From contig NZ_FNFM01000002.1 of the NCBI RefSeq assembly GCF_900101095.1, positions 310,001 to 374,000 of the forward strand: a stretch of DNA of 64,000 bases, read 5' to 3'. This document shows positions 54,036 through 62,876 of this stretch, one piece after another. The notes beneath the pieces are model-generated. The model was not told where the DNA came from and ran no database searches. It was given only the letters and a program-made list of their open reading frames with translations. A program made the position numbers and the translations under genes. Every line of letters begins with the position of its first letter. Position 1 is the first letter of the stretch. Source of the stretch: Actinopolyspora mzabensis (GTDB taxonomy: Bacteria > Actinomycetota > Actinomycetes > Mycobacteriales > Pseudonocardiaceae).

Positions 54036-55000
54036 ACGAGCAGGTCGAGCAGACTCCGCTGGTGGAGCTGGTTCGTGGTGAGATCCGGGAAGGGCTGCAC
54101 CACGGATCCGTGGTCGTGCTGGCGCCGGACGGGCGGGTGGCGCGCTTCGCGGGTGAGGTCAACCGCCCGATGTACCCGCGTTCGGCGAACAAACCGGCGC
54201 AGGCCGTGGGAATGCTGCGGGCCGGGCTGCGGCTGGACGAGGAGGCCGACCTCGCCATGGCAGCGGCATCCCACAACGGGGAGCCGGAACACGTGTTGCG
54301 CACCAGGGAGGTGCTGCACCGCCACGACCTGACCGAGGACGCACTGCGCTGCCCCACCGACTGGCCGCTGCGCGAGGACGAGCGGGACCGGCGTGCTTCC
54401 GAGGGGTTCGGCAAGCAGCGCATCACCATGAACTGCTCGGGCAAGCACGCCGCGATGCTGGCCACCTGCACCCAACGGGGGTGGGCCACCGAAGACTACC
54501 TGGATCCCAAGCATCCGCTGCAGATCGAACTGCACGGGGCCGTGGCCGAGTTGGCGGGCGAACCGATCGACTCGGTCTCGGTGGACGGCTGCGGGGCTCC
54601 GTTGTTCGCGCTCTCGCTGACCGGGCTCGCCCGTACGTTCCGGAGCATGGTCACCGCGACCACCGGGACGACCGAACGGCGGGTGGCCGACGCCATGCGG
54701 GCGCACCCGTGGTTCGTGGCGGGCACCGAGCGCGAGGACACGCTGTTGATGCGTGCCGTCCCGGGCCTGTTGAGCAAGTCGGGGGTCGAGGGGGTGCTGG
54801 CGTTGGCACTGCCCGACGGGCACGCGATCGCCCTGAAGATCGCCGACGGCTCGGCGCGGGCCAGGCTGCCGGTGGCGGTGGCCGCGCTGCGCGCGGTGGG
54901 GGTCGACAACGAGAGCCTGACGGAACTGGCGGAGAGCAGCGTGCTGGGCGGAGGTCGCCGGATGGGTACCGTCCGCGCGCTCAAGGGCCTGTTCGACTGA
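54032..55000 (+). CDS. L-asparaginase II-type protein
   Basis: This 322-residue protein is of the L-asparaginase II (AnsA-like, DUF1345-type) group that hydrolyses asparagine to aspartate and ammonia. Conserved stretches are YPRSANKPAQAVGMLRAGL, AAASHNGEPEHV, MNCSGKHAAMLATC and SVDGCGAPLFALSLTG. The TTG start overlaps the rsiG stop by 4 bp, so translation is coupled. A link between nitrogen metabolism and development is possible but not shown. Confidence 0.87.
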   Translation: MNEQVEQTPLVELVRGEIREGLHHGSVVVLAPDGRVARFAGEVNRPMYPRSANKPAQAVGMLRAGLRLDEEADLAMAAASHNGEPEHVLRTREVLHRHDLTEDALRCPTDWPLREDERDRRASEGFGKQRITMNCSGKHAAMLATCTQRGWATEDYLDPKHPLQIELHGAVAELAGEPIDSVSVDGCGAPLFALSLTGLARTFRSMVTATTGTTERRVADAMRAHPWFVAGTEREDTLLMRAVPGLLSKSGVEGVLALALPDGHAIALKIADGSARARLPVAVAALRAVGVDNESLTELAESSVLGGGRRMGTVRALKGLFD

Positions 55001-55201
55001 GTCCGAGCCGCGCTGCCCCCTCCGGACGAACACGGGCCGGAGGAGCCCGGACCGGACGAGGGACCCGGCGAGCGGAGCCGGGGCGGCCGGCGGCAGGACG
55101 GACAGCGGCAGGACGGACAGGTTCAGGGCGGTCACCGAGACGGCGGAGGCCGCCCACCCCGTTGATCGAGCGCCCAGGTCGAGGCGGTGGGAAGGCTCGG
55201 A

Positions 55202-56086
55202 TCAGTTGTAGCGTTCGTGCGCGGCCAGCTCGGCCCAGAACTCGCGCAACGCCTCGTAGCGTTCCCCGACCTCGGTGGTGTGACCGAGTTCCATGGCGTC
55301 GACGATCGCGTGCACGTCCTCGGCCGAGGAGTCCGCTTCCAGGTCCTCGTCGGACATCATCTGCACCAGACCGCCGTAGTCCAGTTCCACGGCCGCGTGG
55401 GGGTGGAACCGTTCCAACCAGCGCCCGGTCTCCCGCAGGATCTTCGGTGGCCCCTCGTCACCGAGGGTGTTCCTCGTGACGGTGTGCGCCCGGGAGACCC
55501 GCCTGCGGGCGTCGGCCATCGAGGTCAGCCAGTAGAGCCGCCTGATCCGCCCGTACTCGTCGTGGCGCACGGTGCGCTGTTCCGGATCCACCACCGCGAA
55601 CCACGGCAGCGGGATGGTCCAGGTCGAGGAGATCACGTGGACGGCGCTGTCGGAGAGTTCCTGCACCACGGCGGAGGCCTTGGACTTGGCGGTGTCCTCG
55701 GGCACGTGCAGAGCGGCTGTTCGCAGCGGGGGTTCCGCCGCGCCGATGAAACCGACCAGCGCGGCGGCGGCGCGACCGCGCAGGTCCAGTGGGCAGACGA
55801 GCGGCCCCGGCCCCACCGCGGAGGCATCCCCCGTGGGAACCTCCTCGGTGTCGAGGGCCAGCACCTCGTCCGGCCCCTGGGCGGTACCGTCGACCGCTTC
55901 ACCGGGAAGCAGGCGCGGACGGATGGACAGTTGGGTACGCAGCCACCTGTGCTGTTCCCGAGATCCCACTCCGACCGGATCCACAGCACCCTGATCCAGC
56001 GCTTCGGAGAGCTGTTCACGTCGGGGCGACTCGAATGACGACAGGGGCTCGTACACCCTCAGGTAGGCGACGAACGGCTCCGGCAC
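55202..56086 (-). CDS. Conserved actinobacterial protein (Rv0811c-like)
   Basis: This ~294-residue protein from GTG 56086 begins VPEPFVAYLRVYEPLSSFES. It contains EDTAKSKASAVVQELSDSAV and a conserved VVDPEQRTVRHDEYGRIRRL. No named domain is recognised. The position between asparaginase and the DUF3073 gene corresponds to Rv0811c. I saw no membrane helices, so it is probably cytoplasmic. A CATACA element just upstream could be a -10 for a leaderless start. A frame extending to 56173 is less likely. Confidence 0.75.
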   Translation of the reverse strand: MPEPFVAYLRVYEPLSSFESPRREQLSEALDQGAVDPVGVGSREQHRWLRTQLSIRPRLLPGEAVDGTAQGPDEVLALDTEEVPTGDASAVGPGPLVCPLDLRGRAAAALVGFIGAAEPPLRTAALHVPEDTAKSKASAVVQELSDSAVHVISSTWTIPLPWFAVVDPEQRTVRHDEYGRIRRLYWLTSMADARRRVSRAHTVTRNTLGDEGPPKILRETGRWLERFHPHAAVELDYGGLVQMMSDEDLEADSSAEDVHAIVDAMELGHTTEVGERYEALREFWAELAAHERYN

Positions 56087-56319
56087 AGCGTGTATGTTGC
56101 CATGTCGTCGGAACCGGATCGGCAGTGCCCGTCCCGTGTGACAACCGCCGGGTACCGCTGCGGTCCACGTCACCAGCTCCAGGTAGAGCGGGTTGGCCTA
56201 CCACGTCGCGAAGAACCGCATCGGCACGGTACGGTAGTTACAGGAAAAGGTTGTCGAGATTCATGCGGGGCCGCCGTTCCCCTGGCCGCCCCGCAAACCC
56301 TGCGCGAGGGGGTCGAGCC

Positions 56320-56496
56320 ATGGGGCGCGGCCGTGCCAAGGCCAAGCAGACGAAAGTGGCCCGCGAGCTGAAGTACAATTCCCCCAGTGTTGACCTCGGG
56401 GCGTTGGAGCGTGAGCTTTCCTCTGACTACACCCCTGAGTGGTACGAAGAGGAAGATTACTACGACGACGACAGGGACGACGACCACCGAAGGTGA
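56320..56496 (+). CDS. DUF3073 small conserved protein
   Basis: This 58-residue protein starts MGRGRAKAKQTKVARELKYN, the hallmark of DUF3073. An acidic tail (EEEDYYDDDRDDDHRR) follows. The N-terminal basic part is typically nucleic-acid-like. The function is unknown but the protein is conserved across actinobacteria (Rv0810c). It is divergent from the Rv0811c-like gene, and TAGTTA near 56232 may be its -10 element. Confidence 0.9.
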   Translation: MGRGRAKAKQTKVARELKYNSPSVDLGALERELSSDYTPEWYEEEDYYDDDRDDDHRR

Positions 56497-56834
56497 ACGC
56501 GGCCACGTCGACGAGTGACGGGTTCATTCGTCGACCGGGTTTCGGGTTCCTGTCGGCGGGCGAGGCAACGGCCGGCATCACGAGCGAGCGGGACTGATGC
56601 GCCGGTTACGCGACCGATTGTTCGGAGATCCCACCGAGTTGTGTCACCGGTTTTGGTGATGCGGCTCGGTGGGTTCCGTATTGTCCCGGGGGAATTGTCC
56701 GGACAGCGCCCAGCGGGATCGGGCGTCACCAGCACGTGGTCACCGCGAGTCGATCGCGGTTCCTCGGGCTGATCCTCTCCGCCGCACCGACCGACCGCAC
56801 CGGCCGGGCGAGCGTCGCACCGGAGCCGAACCAC

Positions 56835-57287
56835 TCAGTGCGCGTGCGCACCGTGCACCACGGCGTGCCCCTGGCCACGGCCGATCATCCACTTGTTCAC
56901 CGGCCACGCCAGCAGGAACGCCATCGCCAGCGCGAATGCCAGCGCCGCCCAGAAGAACCAGTTGGCCAGCCCGGCGTGCATCGCCCCGGGGATGCCCACC
57001 ATCACCAGGTTGTCCACCAGCTCCATCACCGCGATCGAGAGGGTGTCGGCGGCGAGGGCCAACCGCAACGCGCGCTTGAACCCCACCCCGGCACGCAGCA
57101 CGCCGCGCATGGTGAGGCCGTAGCCGAACACGAACGCGAGCACGACGGCGATAACGACGGTCGCGGCGTTGTGCAGTCCCAGCGCGGTTCCGATGACCAT
57201 CCCCAGGACCTCACCGATGGCGCACCCGGTCAGGCAGTGCAGCGTCGCCGAAGCGGCCATCGTCCAGGAAGCGGCGTGCGTCGACAT
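56835..57287 (-). CDS. DUF4396 membrane protein, probably copper-regulated
   Basis: This 150-residue protein has about four hydrophobic helices. An early Cys pair and Met-rich region (LHCLTGCAIGEVLGMVIG) and a His-rich C-terminus (HAVVHGAHAH) could bind metal. A CsoR-type palindrome lies 39 bp upstream of the start. DUF4396 members are found near copper oxidases and chaperones. ATG 57287 is close to GGAGGAG. A role in copper handling is inferred from the operator and residues. Confidence 0.8.
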   Translation of the reverse strand: MSTHAASWTMAASATLHCLTGCAIGEVLGMVIGTALGLHNAATVVIAVVLAFVFGYGLTMRGVLRAGVGFKRALRLALAADTLSIAVMELVDNLVMVGIPGAMHAGLANWFFWAALAFALAMAFLLAWPVNKWMIGRGQGHAVVHGAHAH

Positions 57288-57325
57288 CGACTCCTCCGTG
57301 ATCGCGACTCGTTCCACCCAACGAG

Positions 57326-57340
57326 TACCCCGGAGGGGTA
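57326..57340. promoter_or_regulatory. CsoR-type operator upstream of the DUF4396 gene
   Basis: The 15-bp palindrome TACCCC-GGA-GGGGTA agrees in length and sequence with Cu(I)-sensor CsoR boxes (TACCC...GGGTA type). It overlaps a TATACC -10-like sequence on the minus strand. Confidence 0.72.
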
Positions 57341-57425
57341 TATTCCCCACTCGCGGAGTCGCCACGGACCCCGACGATGCTCGCCGCGCGGGGCCCGCGG
57401 TCCCCGACGGGTGCGGACCCGACAC

Positions 57426-58550
57426 TCAGAATCTGGGGTGGTTCCCCCGCAGCACGACCCGCTCCGCGGCCCCGGCCTCGGAGTTCGTGGCGTCCTTGAC
57501 CACCTCGCCCAGCACCCAGGCGGGCAGATGCCTGGCGGTCGAGACGGCCAGCGCACGGTCCACGTCCTCGGCGGCCACCACGGCCACCATGCCCACACCC
57601 ATGTTGAAGGTGCGCTCCATCTCGGCGTTGTCCAACCTGCCGCGCTGCCCGATCAACCCGAAAATCGGATCCGGTGTCCAGCTGCCCCGGTCGATCACGG
57701 CACTGAGCCCGCTGGGCAACACTCGTTCGAGATTGGCGGCGAGCCCGCCGCCGGTGATGTGCGCGAAGGCCCGCACCTCGGCCTCGGCCGCCAGCGAGAG
57801 GCACTCCTTGGCATAGATGCGCGTCGGTTCCAGCAGCTCCTCGCCGAGCGTGCGACCGAACTCCTCGACATGCCCGTTGAGCGGCATCCTGGCCTGTTCG
57901 AGCAGCACGCGCCGAACCAGGGAGAACCCGTTGGAGTGCAGCCCGGACGAACGCATCCCGATCAGCACGTCACCCGGGCGAACCCGGTCCGGCCCCAGCA
58001 TGTCGTCGGCCTCGACCACACCGACGCCGGTGGCCGAGATGTCGTACTCACCGGGGGCCATCATCCCGGGGTGTTCGGCGGTCTCCCCGCCGAGCAGCGC
58101 ACATCCCGCCTGCACGCAGCCGTCCGAGACCCCTTTGACCAGACTGCTTATCCGGTCCGGGTCGACCGACTCGGTCGCGATGTAGTCCTGCAGGAACATG
58201 GGCTCGGCGCCGCAGACCACCAGATCGTCGACCACCATCGCCACCAGGTCGATACCGACGGTGTCGTGGATGTCCATGGCCTGCGCGATCGCGAGCTTCG
58301 TCCCCACCCCGTCGGTGGAGGAGGCGAGCACCGGTTCGGTCCACCGGTCCAGCTTGAGCTGGAACAAGCCTGCGAAACCACCGATGGAGCCGAGCACCTC
58401 GGGACGCGTGGCACGAGCCGCCAGGGGACGCATCCGCTCGACGGCCTCGTCGCCCGCTTCGATACTGACCCCGGCATCGGCGTAGGTTGCTGCGGGCCCC
58501 TCCGGATCGGAGGAACCGGAATTCGACCCTGCCAGCAGGTCTTCGGACAC
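57426..58550 (-). CDS. purM: PurM, phosphoribosylformylglycinamidine cyclo-ligase
   Basis: This 374-residue PurM (AIR synthetase) carries out the fifth step of purine synthesis, closing FGAM to AIR with ATP. Motifs include LASSTDGVGTKLAIAQAM, CALLGGETAEHPGMMAPGEY and GLHSNGFSLVRRVLLE. GTG 58550, with GGAGC upstream, gives a short N-terminal tail before YADAGVSIEAGDEAVERM. It lies 196 bp downstream of purF on the same strand. Confidence 0.96.
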   Translation of the reverse strand: MSEDLLAGSNSGSSDPEGPAATYADAGVSIEAGDEAVERMRPLAARATRPEVLGSIGGFAGLFQLKLDRWTEPVLASSTDGVGTKLAIAQAMDIHDTVGIDLVAMVVDDLVVCGAEPMFLQDYIATESVDPDRISSLVKGVSDGCVQAGCALLGGETAEHPGMMAPGEYDISATGVGVVEADDMLGPDRVRPGDVLIGMRSSGLHSNGFSLVRRVLLEQARMPLNGHVEEFGRTLGEELLEPTRIYAKECLSLAAEAEVRAFAHITGGGLAANLERVLPSGLSAVIDRGSWTPDPIFGLIGQRGRLDNAEMERTFNMGVGMVAVVAAEDVDRALAVSTARHLPAWVLGEVVKDATNSEAGAAERVVLRGNHPRF

Positions 58551-58746
58551 GTCTTGCTCCAGATCTGGTGCGCGTTTCGGATGCGGTGTGCGTAGCCGTG
58601 CGTGGCACGACCACGCTACGGACGAACATGGACGACCGGGGTAACGAGCACGGTGCCGCCAAAGTTGCGAGGACGTTTCGAACTCGGGGAGGCCACGGCG
58701 CCGGGCCTTCGCCGCCCCCGGCACCTCCTCTCCCGACCCCGCGGCG

Positions 58747-60318
58747 TCATGGCCTGCTCACGGCGTCCTCGGCTCCGTAGCCGCTCGGTAACACCGGGTC
58801 GGACGAGCCCGCGGTTTCCCCGCTGCTGGGCTCGGGGTTTTCCAGCAGGTGTTTGCCGATCCGGTCCTCCTCGGGGATCGGGATCGGGTAGTTCCCGTCG
58901 AAACAGGCCGCGCACAACCGGTTGCGGGGCTGCTCGGAAGCGGCCACCAGCCCGTCCAGCGAGACGTAACCCAGCGAGTCGGCACCGATCGACTGCCGGA
59001 CCCCGTCGAGATCGAGCCCGTTGGCGACGAGCTCGGCCCGCGAGGCGAAGTCGATCCCGTAGAAGCAGGGCCAGCGCACGGGCGGCGAGGCGATCCTGAC
59101 GTGGACCTCGAGCGCTCCGGCCTCGCGCAACATCTTCACCAGGGCGCGCTGAGTGTTGCCGCGCACGATGGAGTCGTCGACCACGAGCAGCCGTTTGCCC
59201 CGGATCACCTCTCGCAACGGGTTGAGCTTGAGCCGGATGCCGAGCTGGCGGATGGTCTGGGACGGTTCGATGAAGGTACGGCCCACGTAGGCGTTCTTGA
59301 CCAGGCCGTTGCCGTAGGCGATGTCGGCTTCCTGGGCGTAACCGATGGCCGCCGGAGTTCCGGACTCCGGCACCGGCATCACCAGGTCGGCCTCCGCGGG
59401 ATGTTCCCGAGCCAGCCTGCGCCCGATCTCCACCCTGGTGCTGTGCACCGAGCGCCCCGCGATCGTGGTGTCGGGGCGCGCCAGGTAGACGTACTCGAAC
59501 ACGCAACCCTTGGGTTCGGGATTGGCGAACCGCTGGGAACGCAGCCCCTCGGAGTCGATGGCCAGCAGTTCGCCCGGCTCGACCTCACGCACGAAGGAAG
59601 CGCCGATGATGTCCAGCGCGGCCGTCTCGCTGGCCACCACCCAGCCGCGCTCCAGCCGGCCGAGTACCAGGGGGCGGACGCCGTGCGCGTCCCTGGCGGC
59701 GTAAAGCGTCGACTCGTCGGAGAAGACCATGCTGAACGCGCCGCGAACCGTCGGCAGCAGCTCCATGGCGGCCTGCTCCACGCCCTTGTCCGCGGCGTTG
59801 ACCGCCAGCAGCCCGCACACCAGGTCGGAGTCGGAGGTCGCGCGCTGACAAGCGCCCGCGGCGGAGGAGGCGTTGCCCACGGCTGTGTCGGCACCCTGCT
59901 CCACGGCGCGGTCGAACAGCTCCGCGGTGTTGACGAGGTTGCCGTTGTGCCCCAGCGCGAGGCCGCGGCCGGTGACCGTGGTCCGGAAGGTGGGCTGGGC
60001 GTTCTCCCAGGTGCTGCCACCGGTGGTGGAGTACCTGGCGTGGCCCACCGCCACGTGTCCTCGCAGCGAGGCGAGGACCTGCTCGTCGAAGACCTGGCTG
60101 ACCAGCCCCAGATCCTTGTAGACGAGCATCTGCGAGCCGTCGCCGACGGATATGCCCGCGGCCTCCTGGCCCCGGTGCTGTAGTGCGAACAGTCCGTAGA
60201 AGGCGAGCTTGGCGACTTCCTCGCCGGGCGCCCAAACGCCGAAGACACCACATTCCTCGCGCGGGGTGTCCTGCTCGACCGCCTCGGCGCTGCCCGGATA
60301 TGGCAGGTCGGTGACCAC
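58747..60318 (-). CDS. purF: PurF, amidophosphoribosyltransferase
   Basis: This 523-residue enzyme of the first committed step of purine synthesis adds the glutamine amide to PRPP. An N-terminal propeptide precedes catalytic Cys23 (REECGVFGVW), typical for the B. subtilis class that also binds an Fe-S cluster. The PRPP loop LLVVDDSIVRGNT and the C-terminal NRLCAACFDGNYPIPI are present. A candidate -10 TACACT on the minus strand near 60357-60362 is embedded in a TTACAC-CTCA-GTGTAA palindrome. Confidence 0.97.
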   Translation of the reverse strand: MVTDLPYPGSAEAVEQDTPREECGVFGVWAPGEEVAKLAFYGLFALQHRGQEAAGISVGDGSQMLVYKDLGLVSQVFDEQVLASLRGHVAVGHARYSTTGGSTWENAQPTFRTTVTGRGLALGHNGNLVNTAELFDRAVEQGADTAVGNASSAAGACQRATSDSDLVCGLLAVNAADKGVEQAAMELLPTVRGAFSMVFSDESTLYAARDAHGVRPLVLGRLERGWVVASETAALDIIGASFVREVEPGELLAIDSEGLRSQRFANPEPKGCVFEYVYLARPDTTIAGRSVHSTRVEIGRRLAREHPAEADLVMPVPESGTPAAIGYAQEADIAYGNGLVKNAYVGRTFIEPSQTIRQLGIRLKLNPLREVIRGKRLLVVDDSIVRGNTQRALVKMLREAGALEVHVRIASPPVRWPCFYGIDFASRAELVANGLDLDGVRQSIGADSLGYVSLDGLVAASEQPRNRLCAACFDGNYPIPIPEEDRIGKHLLENPEPSSGETAGSSDPVLPSGYGAEDAVSRP

Positions 60319-60347
60319 CGAAAACTCCCTGAGGGACGGAGCCGGAG

Positions 60348-60363
60348 TTACACCTCAGTGTAA
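60348..60363 (-). promoter_or_regulatory. purF promoter region palindrome
   Basis: TTACAC-CTCA-GTGTAA lies 30-45 bp upstream of purF. On the minus strand it includes TACACT, a good -10 box. The symmetry could be a regulator site or coincidental. Confidence 0.4.
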
Positions 60364-60408
60364 ACCGTGTGTCATCCGGCCGTATCCACCTCCCGAGGGT
60401 GGGGCCGG

Positions 60409-60819
60409 TCACTTCTCCGGGGCCTGGCCGTCCGGATCGGCGATGCGCAGCAGCGGAAGCCACCACGAGAGATCGGCTCGGGAGCCGGAGGCTGCGACCA
60501 GCTCCTGACGGATCGCTCGGTCCCAGCCGATCCTTCCCGTCGCGAGGGACAGCCAGGTGTGCGGATCGGTCTCGACGACATTGGGCGGTGTCCCCCTCGT
60601 GTGCCGCGGGCCGGAAACACACTGCACCGCCGAGAAGGGAGGCACCCGGACCTCGACCGTGTGCCCCGGGGCCAGCTGTTCGAGGGTGCGCAGGCTCAGC
60701 CGCACCGCCCGGGCCAGTTCGCTTCGCCCGGGGCGCGGCGCTCGGTCGTCCAGCCACGGCAACGTGGCGGCCACGGCGGTACGCAGCTCAGCGGGATCGA
60801 CGTCTCGTCGGGCCGGCAT
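60409..60819 (-). CDS. Sterol-carrier-like protein upstream of purF
   Basis: This 136-residue protein belongs to the sterol carrier family encoded upstream of purF in actinomycetes. The conserved segments are VEVRVPPFSAVQCVSGPRHT, RGTPPNVVETDPHTWLSLAT and SGSRADLSWWLPLLRI. The N-terminus is a short helical tail. The family name is by similarity; no sterol binding is demonstrated. ATG 60819 fits the usual length. It is transcribed toward purF, 90 bp away. Confidence 0.82.
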   Translation of the reverse strand: MPARRDVDPAELRTAVAATLPWLDDRAPRPGRSELARAVRLSLRTLEQLAPGHTVEVRVPPFSAVQCVSGPRHTRGTPPNVVETDPHTWLSLATGRIGWDRAIRQELVAASGSRADLSWWLPLLRIADPDGQAPEK

Positions 60820-60913
60820 GTCCGGCAGCCTACGAGTCTGCCGGGAGCCGCACGACACCGGCCGCCGACCGAGCGCCGTTCGACGCCTCGGGCACGAGGA
60901 GGGCCGGGCTCGG

Positions 60914-61702
60914 TCAGAGCCAGCCCAGCTTCACCGCCCGCACTCCGGCCTGGAACCGGGTTTCCACTCCCAGCTTGGTGACGAGCTCGCGCACCCTGCG
61001 ATGGGCCGTGCGGGAGCTGAATCCCATCAGCCTTCCGATGGTGTCGTCGGTGGCTCCCGAGGCCAGCAGCGAAAGGATCCAACGTTCCTCGTCGGTGGGG
61101 ACATCCGATTCGGCGGAGGCGGCGGACTCCCGCACCGGGGCCGCCGGGCGCCACAGGTCGTCGAAGACGCGGATCAGGGCGGTGAGCATCGCCGAGTCGC
61201 GCACCAGCACCGCGCTCTCCAGCTCCTCGGGACCACCGGTCAGCGGCAGCAGCCCGAACTCGTCGTCGACGACCAGCAGTTTCGTCGGGGCGAATTGCAC
61301 CACCCGCGCCTGTTCGCCCCGACGCATCAGGCGTGTGGTCGTCTCGAGCTGCGGTGGACGGGCCAACGCGGCACGGTCGTAGAGCACTCGGTACTCGACG
61401 CCCTCGGCGAGTTTGTGGCGCTCCAGGGTGTCCAGCGGCTCGGTGGCGGCGTAGGGGGGTTTGACCACACCACGCACGAGGCTGCTCGCACCGCGCTGCA
61501 GGCGGTGTGCGGTGTTGCCGATCCGCTCGGCACCGTGCACGACCCGTAGTACGCCGTCCGCTGCCACGGTCGAGCGGGTCACGGATTCCACGGCTTTCCG
61601 CGCTCTGGTGTGCGCGTCGTGTCCGGCCGCGGTGCTGTTCCCGGTCGGGTTCCGGGGTGTCGGATCCGCGGGTGGCGGCATTCCGGCTTGGATACTCGGC
61701 AC
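60914..61702 (-). CDS. LuxR-type HTH regulator (orphan)
   Basis: This 262-residue protein has a C-terminal LuxR-type helix-turn-helix (ILSLLASGATDDTIGRLMGF, then SSRTAHRRVRELVTKLGV). The N-terminal ~180 residues are a TrmB-like sensor region (YRVLYDRAALARPPQLETTT, VRVFAPTKLLVVDDEFGLLP-like). I chose GTG 61702, with GAGAGGGG five nt upstream. Such single-domain-sensor LuxR proteins are common in actinomycetes, often near biosynthetic or secretion genes; the target is unknown. Confidence 0.82.
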   Translation of the reverse strand: MPSIQAGMPPPADPTPRNPTGNSTAAGHDAHTRARKAVESVTRSTVAADGVLRVVHGAERIGNTAHRLQRGASSLVRGVVKPPYAATEPLDTLERHKLAEGVEYRVLYDRAALARPPQLETTTRLMRRGEQARVVQFAPTKLLVVDDEFGLLPLTGGPEELESAVLVRDSAMLTALIRVFDDLWRPAAPVRESAASAESDVPTDEERWILSLLASGATDDTIGRLMGFSSRTAHRRVRELVTKLGVETRFQAGVRAVKLGWL

Positions 61703-62170
61703 GATTACCCCTCTCAGTGGGTGCCCGGCCAGGATCGGACCGTCGTCCTCTCCTGCGCGGCAAAGTATCCGAGCCGAACATGTCGCGGAACCCACTTTAG
61801 GGGGAGCCCAACCAGCCGTAGGGCTTAGAACGAACGACGGACTCAAGCATTCCGAAGTGCGAACACTAAGATCGAATCAACCCGGAGGAATCGGACGGGG
61901 CGGATTTTTCGCCCCCGAGCGGAAACATGCGCGGCCCCGGTCCCGAACACTTCGTAACCGGGCCGAAAAACATTTTAACGCGATCCTCCGACATTCGCGG
62001 GGAAATCGAATCCGTCGGTCGGACGCGGCGGGTCTTCCGCGCGCTCTCGCCGGGGCCCACGACGTGACGTTGCTCGCCACTCGTACCGGGCCGCCCGAAG
62101 CGAGAGCCTGCGGAAGATTCCGCGAGGACATCACCCGCGTGACGTGCGGGGGACTCCTGTCGTCGCACTC
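61703..62170. other. Intergenic region with a degraded dispersed repeat
   Basis: No gene is seen. It contains the AT-richer promoter side of the LuxR gene and, at 62026-62125, a diverged copy of the structured repeat. Confidence 0.6.
61989..62125 (+). repeat. Dispersed repeat, diverged copy 8
   Basis: A palindrome remnant ATTCGCGGGGAAATCG (near 61994) precedes the structured part at 62026-62125. The primary sequence differs, but pairing is retained by CTTCCGC/GCGGAAG and GCTCTCGC/GCGAGAGC, including changes on both arms. Confidence 0.65.
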
Positions 62171-62647
62171 CTACCGGCGGACCCCTACTGGGGGGGCCGC
62201 CGCCCAACGCCGCAACCGGGTGCGGAGTGCCCGCACCTGGCTGCCCTCCGCCACGGCGGAATGTCGTGGCGTCTCCTCGAGGGGCAGCACCGGTTCCGGA
62301 GTGTTCACGCCGTAGCGCATCCCGTAGTGCGCGTACAACTTCGTTTCCTGCTCCGGTTCCAGATCGCCGTCCTGGAGTGCCACGCGCGGTGCACGTCGAA
62401 CCGTTTCCCGACCGACGGCCACGGTGAGCGTGTCACCGTCGAACGCGGCGCCGGCCAGCGGAACGAAACTCTCGTTGGTACCGAACAACCCGGTCTGCAC
62501 CGTTATCCAAGCGGGCTGTTCGGTGTCATCATCCACGAATACCCGGCCGACGACGCCGATCCGACTACCGCGCGGATCGAACGTCTCACAACCGGTCAGC
62601 CGCAACGCCTCTCGTTGTCCGATCAAGAGCAACCACCTCCCACCCAC
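62171..62647 (-). CDS. PRC-barrel domain protein
   Basis: This 158-residue protein has a PRC-barrel-like core (GSRIGVVGRVFVDDDTEQPA, WITVQTGLFGTNESFVPLAG) and a basic C-terminal tail. PRC-barrel proteins in actinomycetes are mainly stress-related or RNA-maturation-associated; the function here is unclear. The frame starts at GTG 62647, but TTG 62626 after GGGAGG with a 9-nt spacer is a good alternative. It is divergent from the type VII-associated gene. Confidence 0.72.
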   Translation of the reverse strand: MGGRWLLLIGQREALRLTGCETFDPRGSRIGVVGRVFVDDDTEQPAWITVQTGLFGTNESFVPLAGAAFDGDTLTVAVGRETVRRAPRVALQDGDLEPEQETKLYAHYGMRYGVNTPEPVLPLEETPRHSAVAEGSQVRALRTRLRRWAAAPPVGVRR

Positions 62648-62876
62648 CTGCTCGCCCCGACACGAGCATCGACTGTTTAGTCTGCACGCCTACCCCCGCA
62701 CGAAGCATCCCGATCATCCGTGCGGCACAGAGCCGTTGTCATATCGAAACCGCGCGTCGGACCGGACCGAGACCCTCGGGCCCGGCGACCGGGGCGCATA
62801 CTGCCGTGCGGGATCCGTTCGAACGGGCGGGCTCCGTACGAACCGACCACCGCATCCGAAAGGGCCGTGAACCGAA

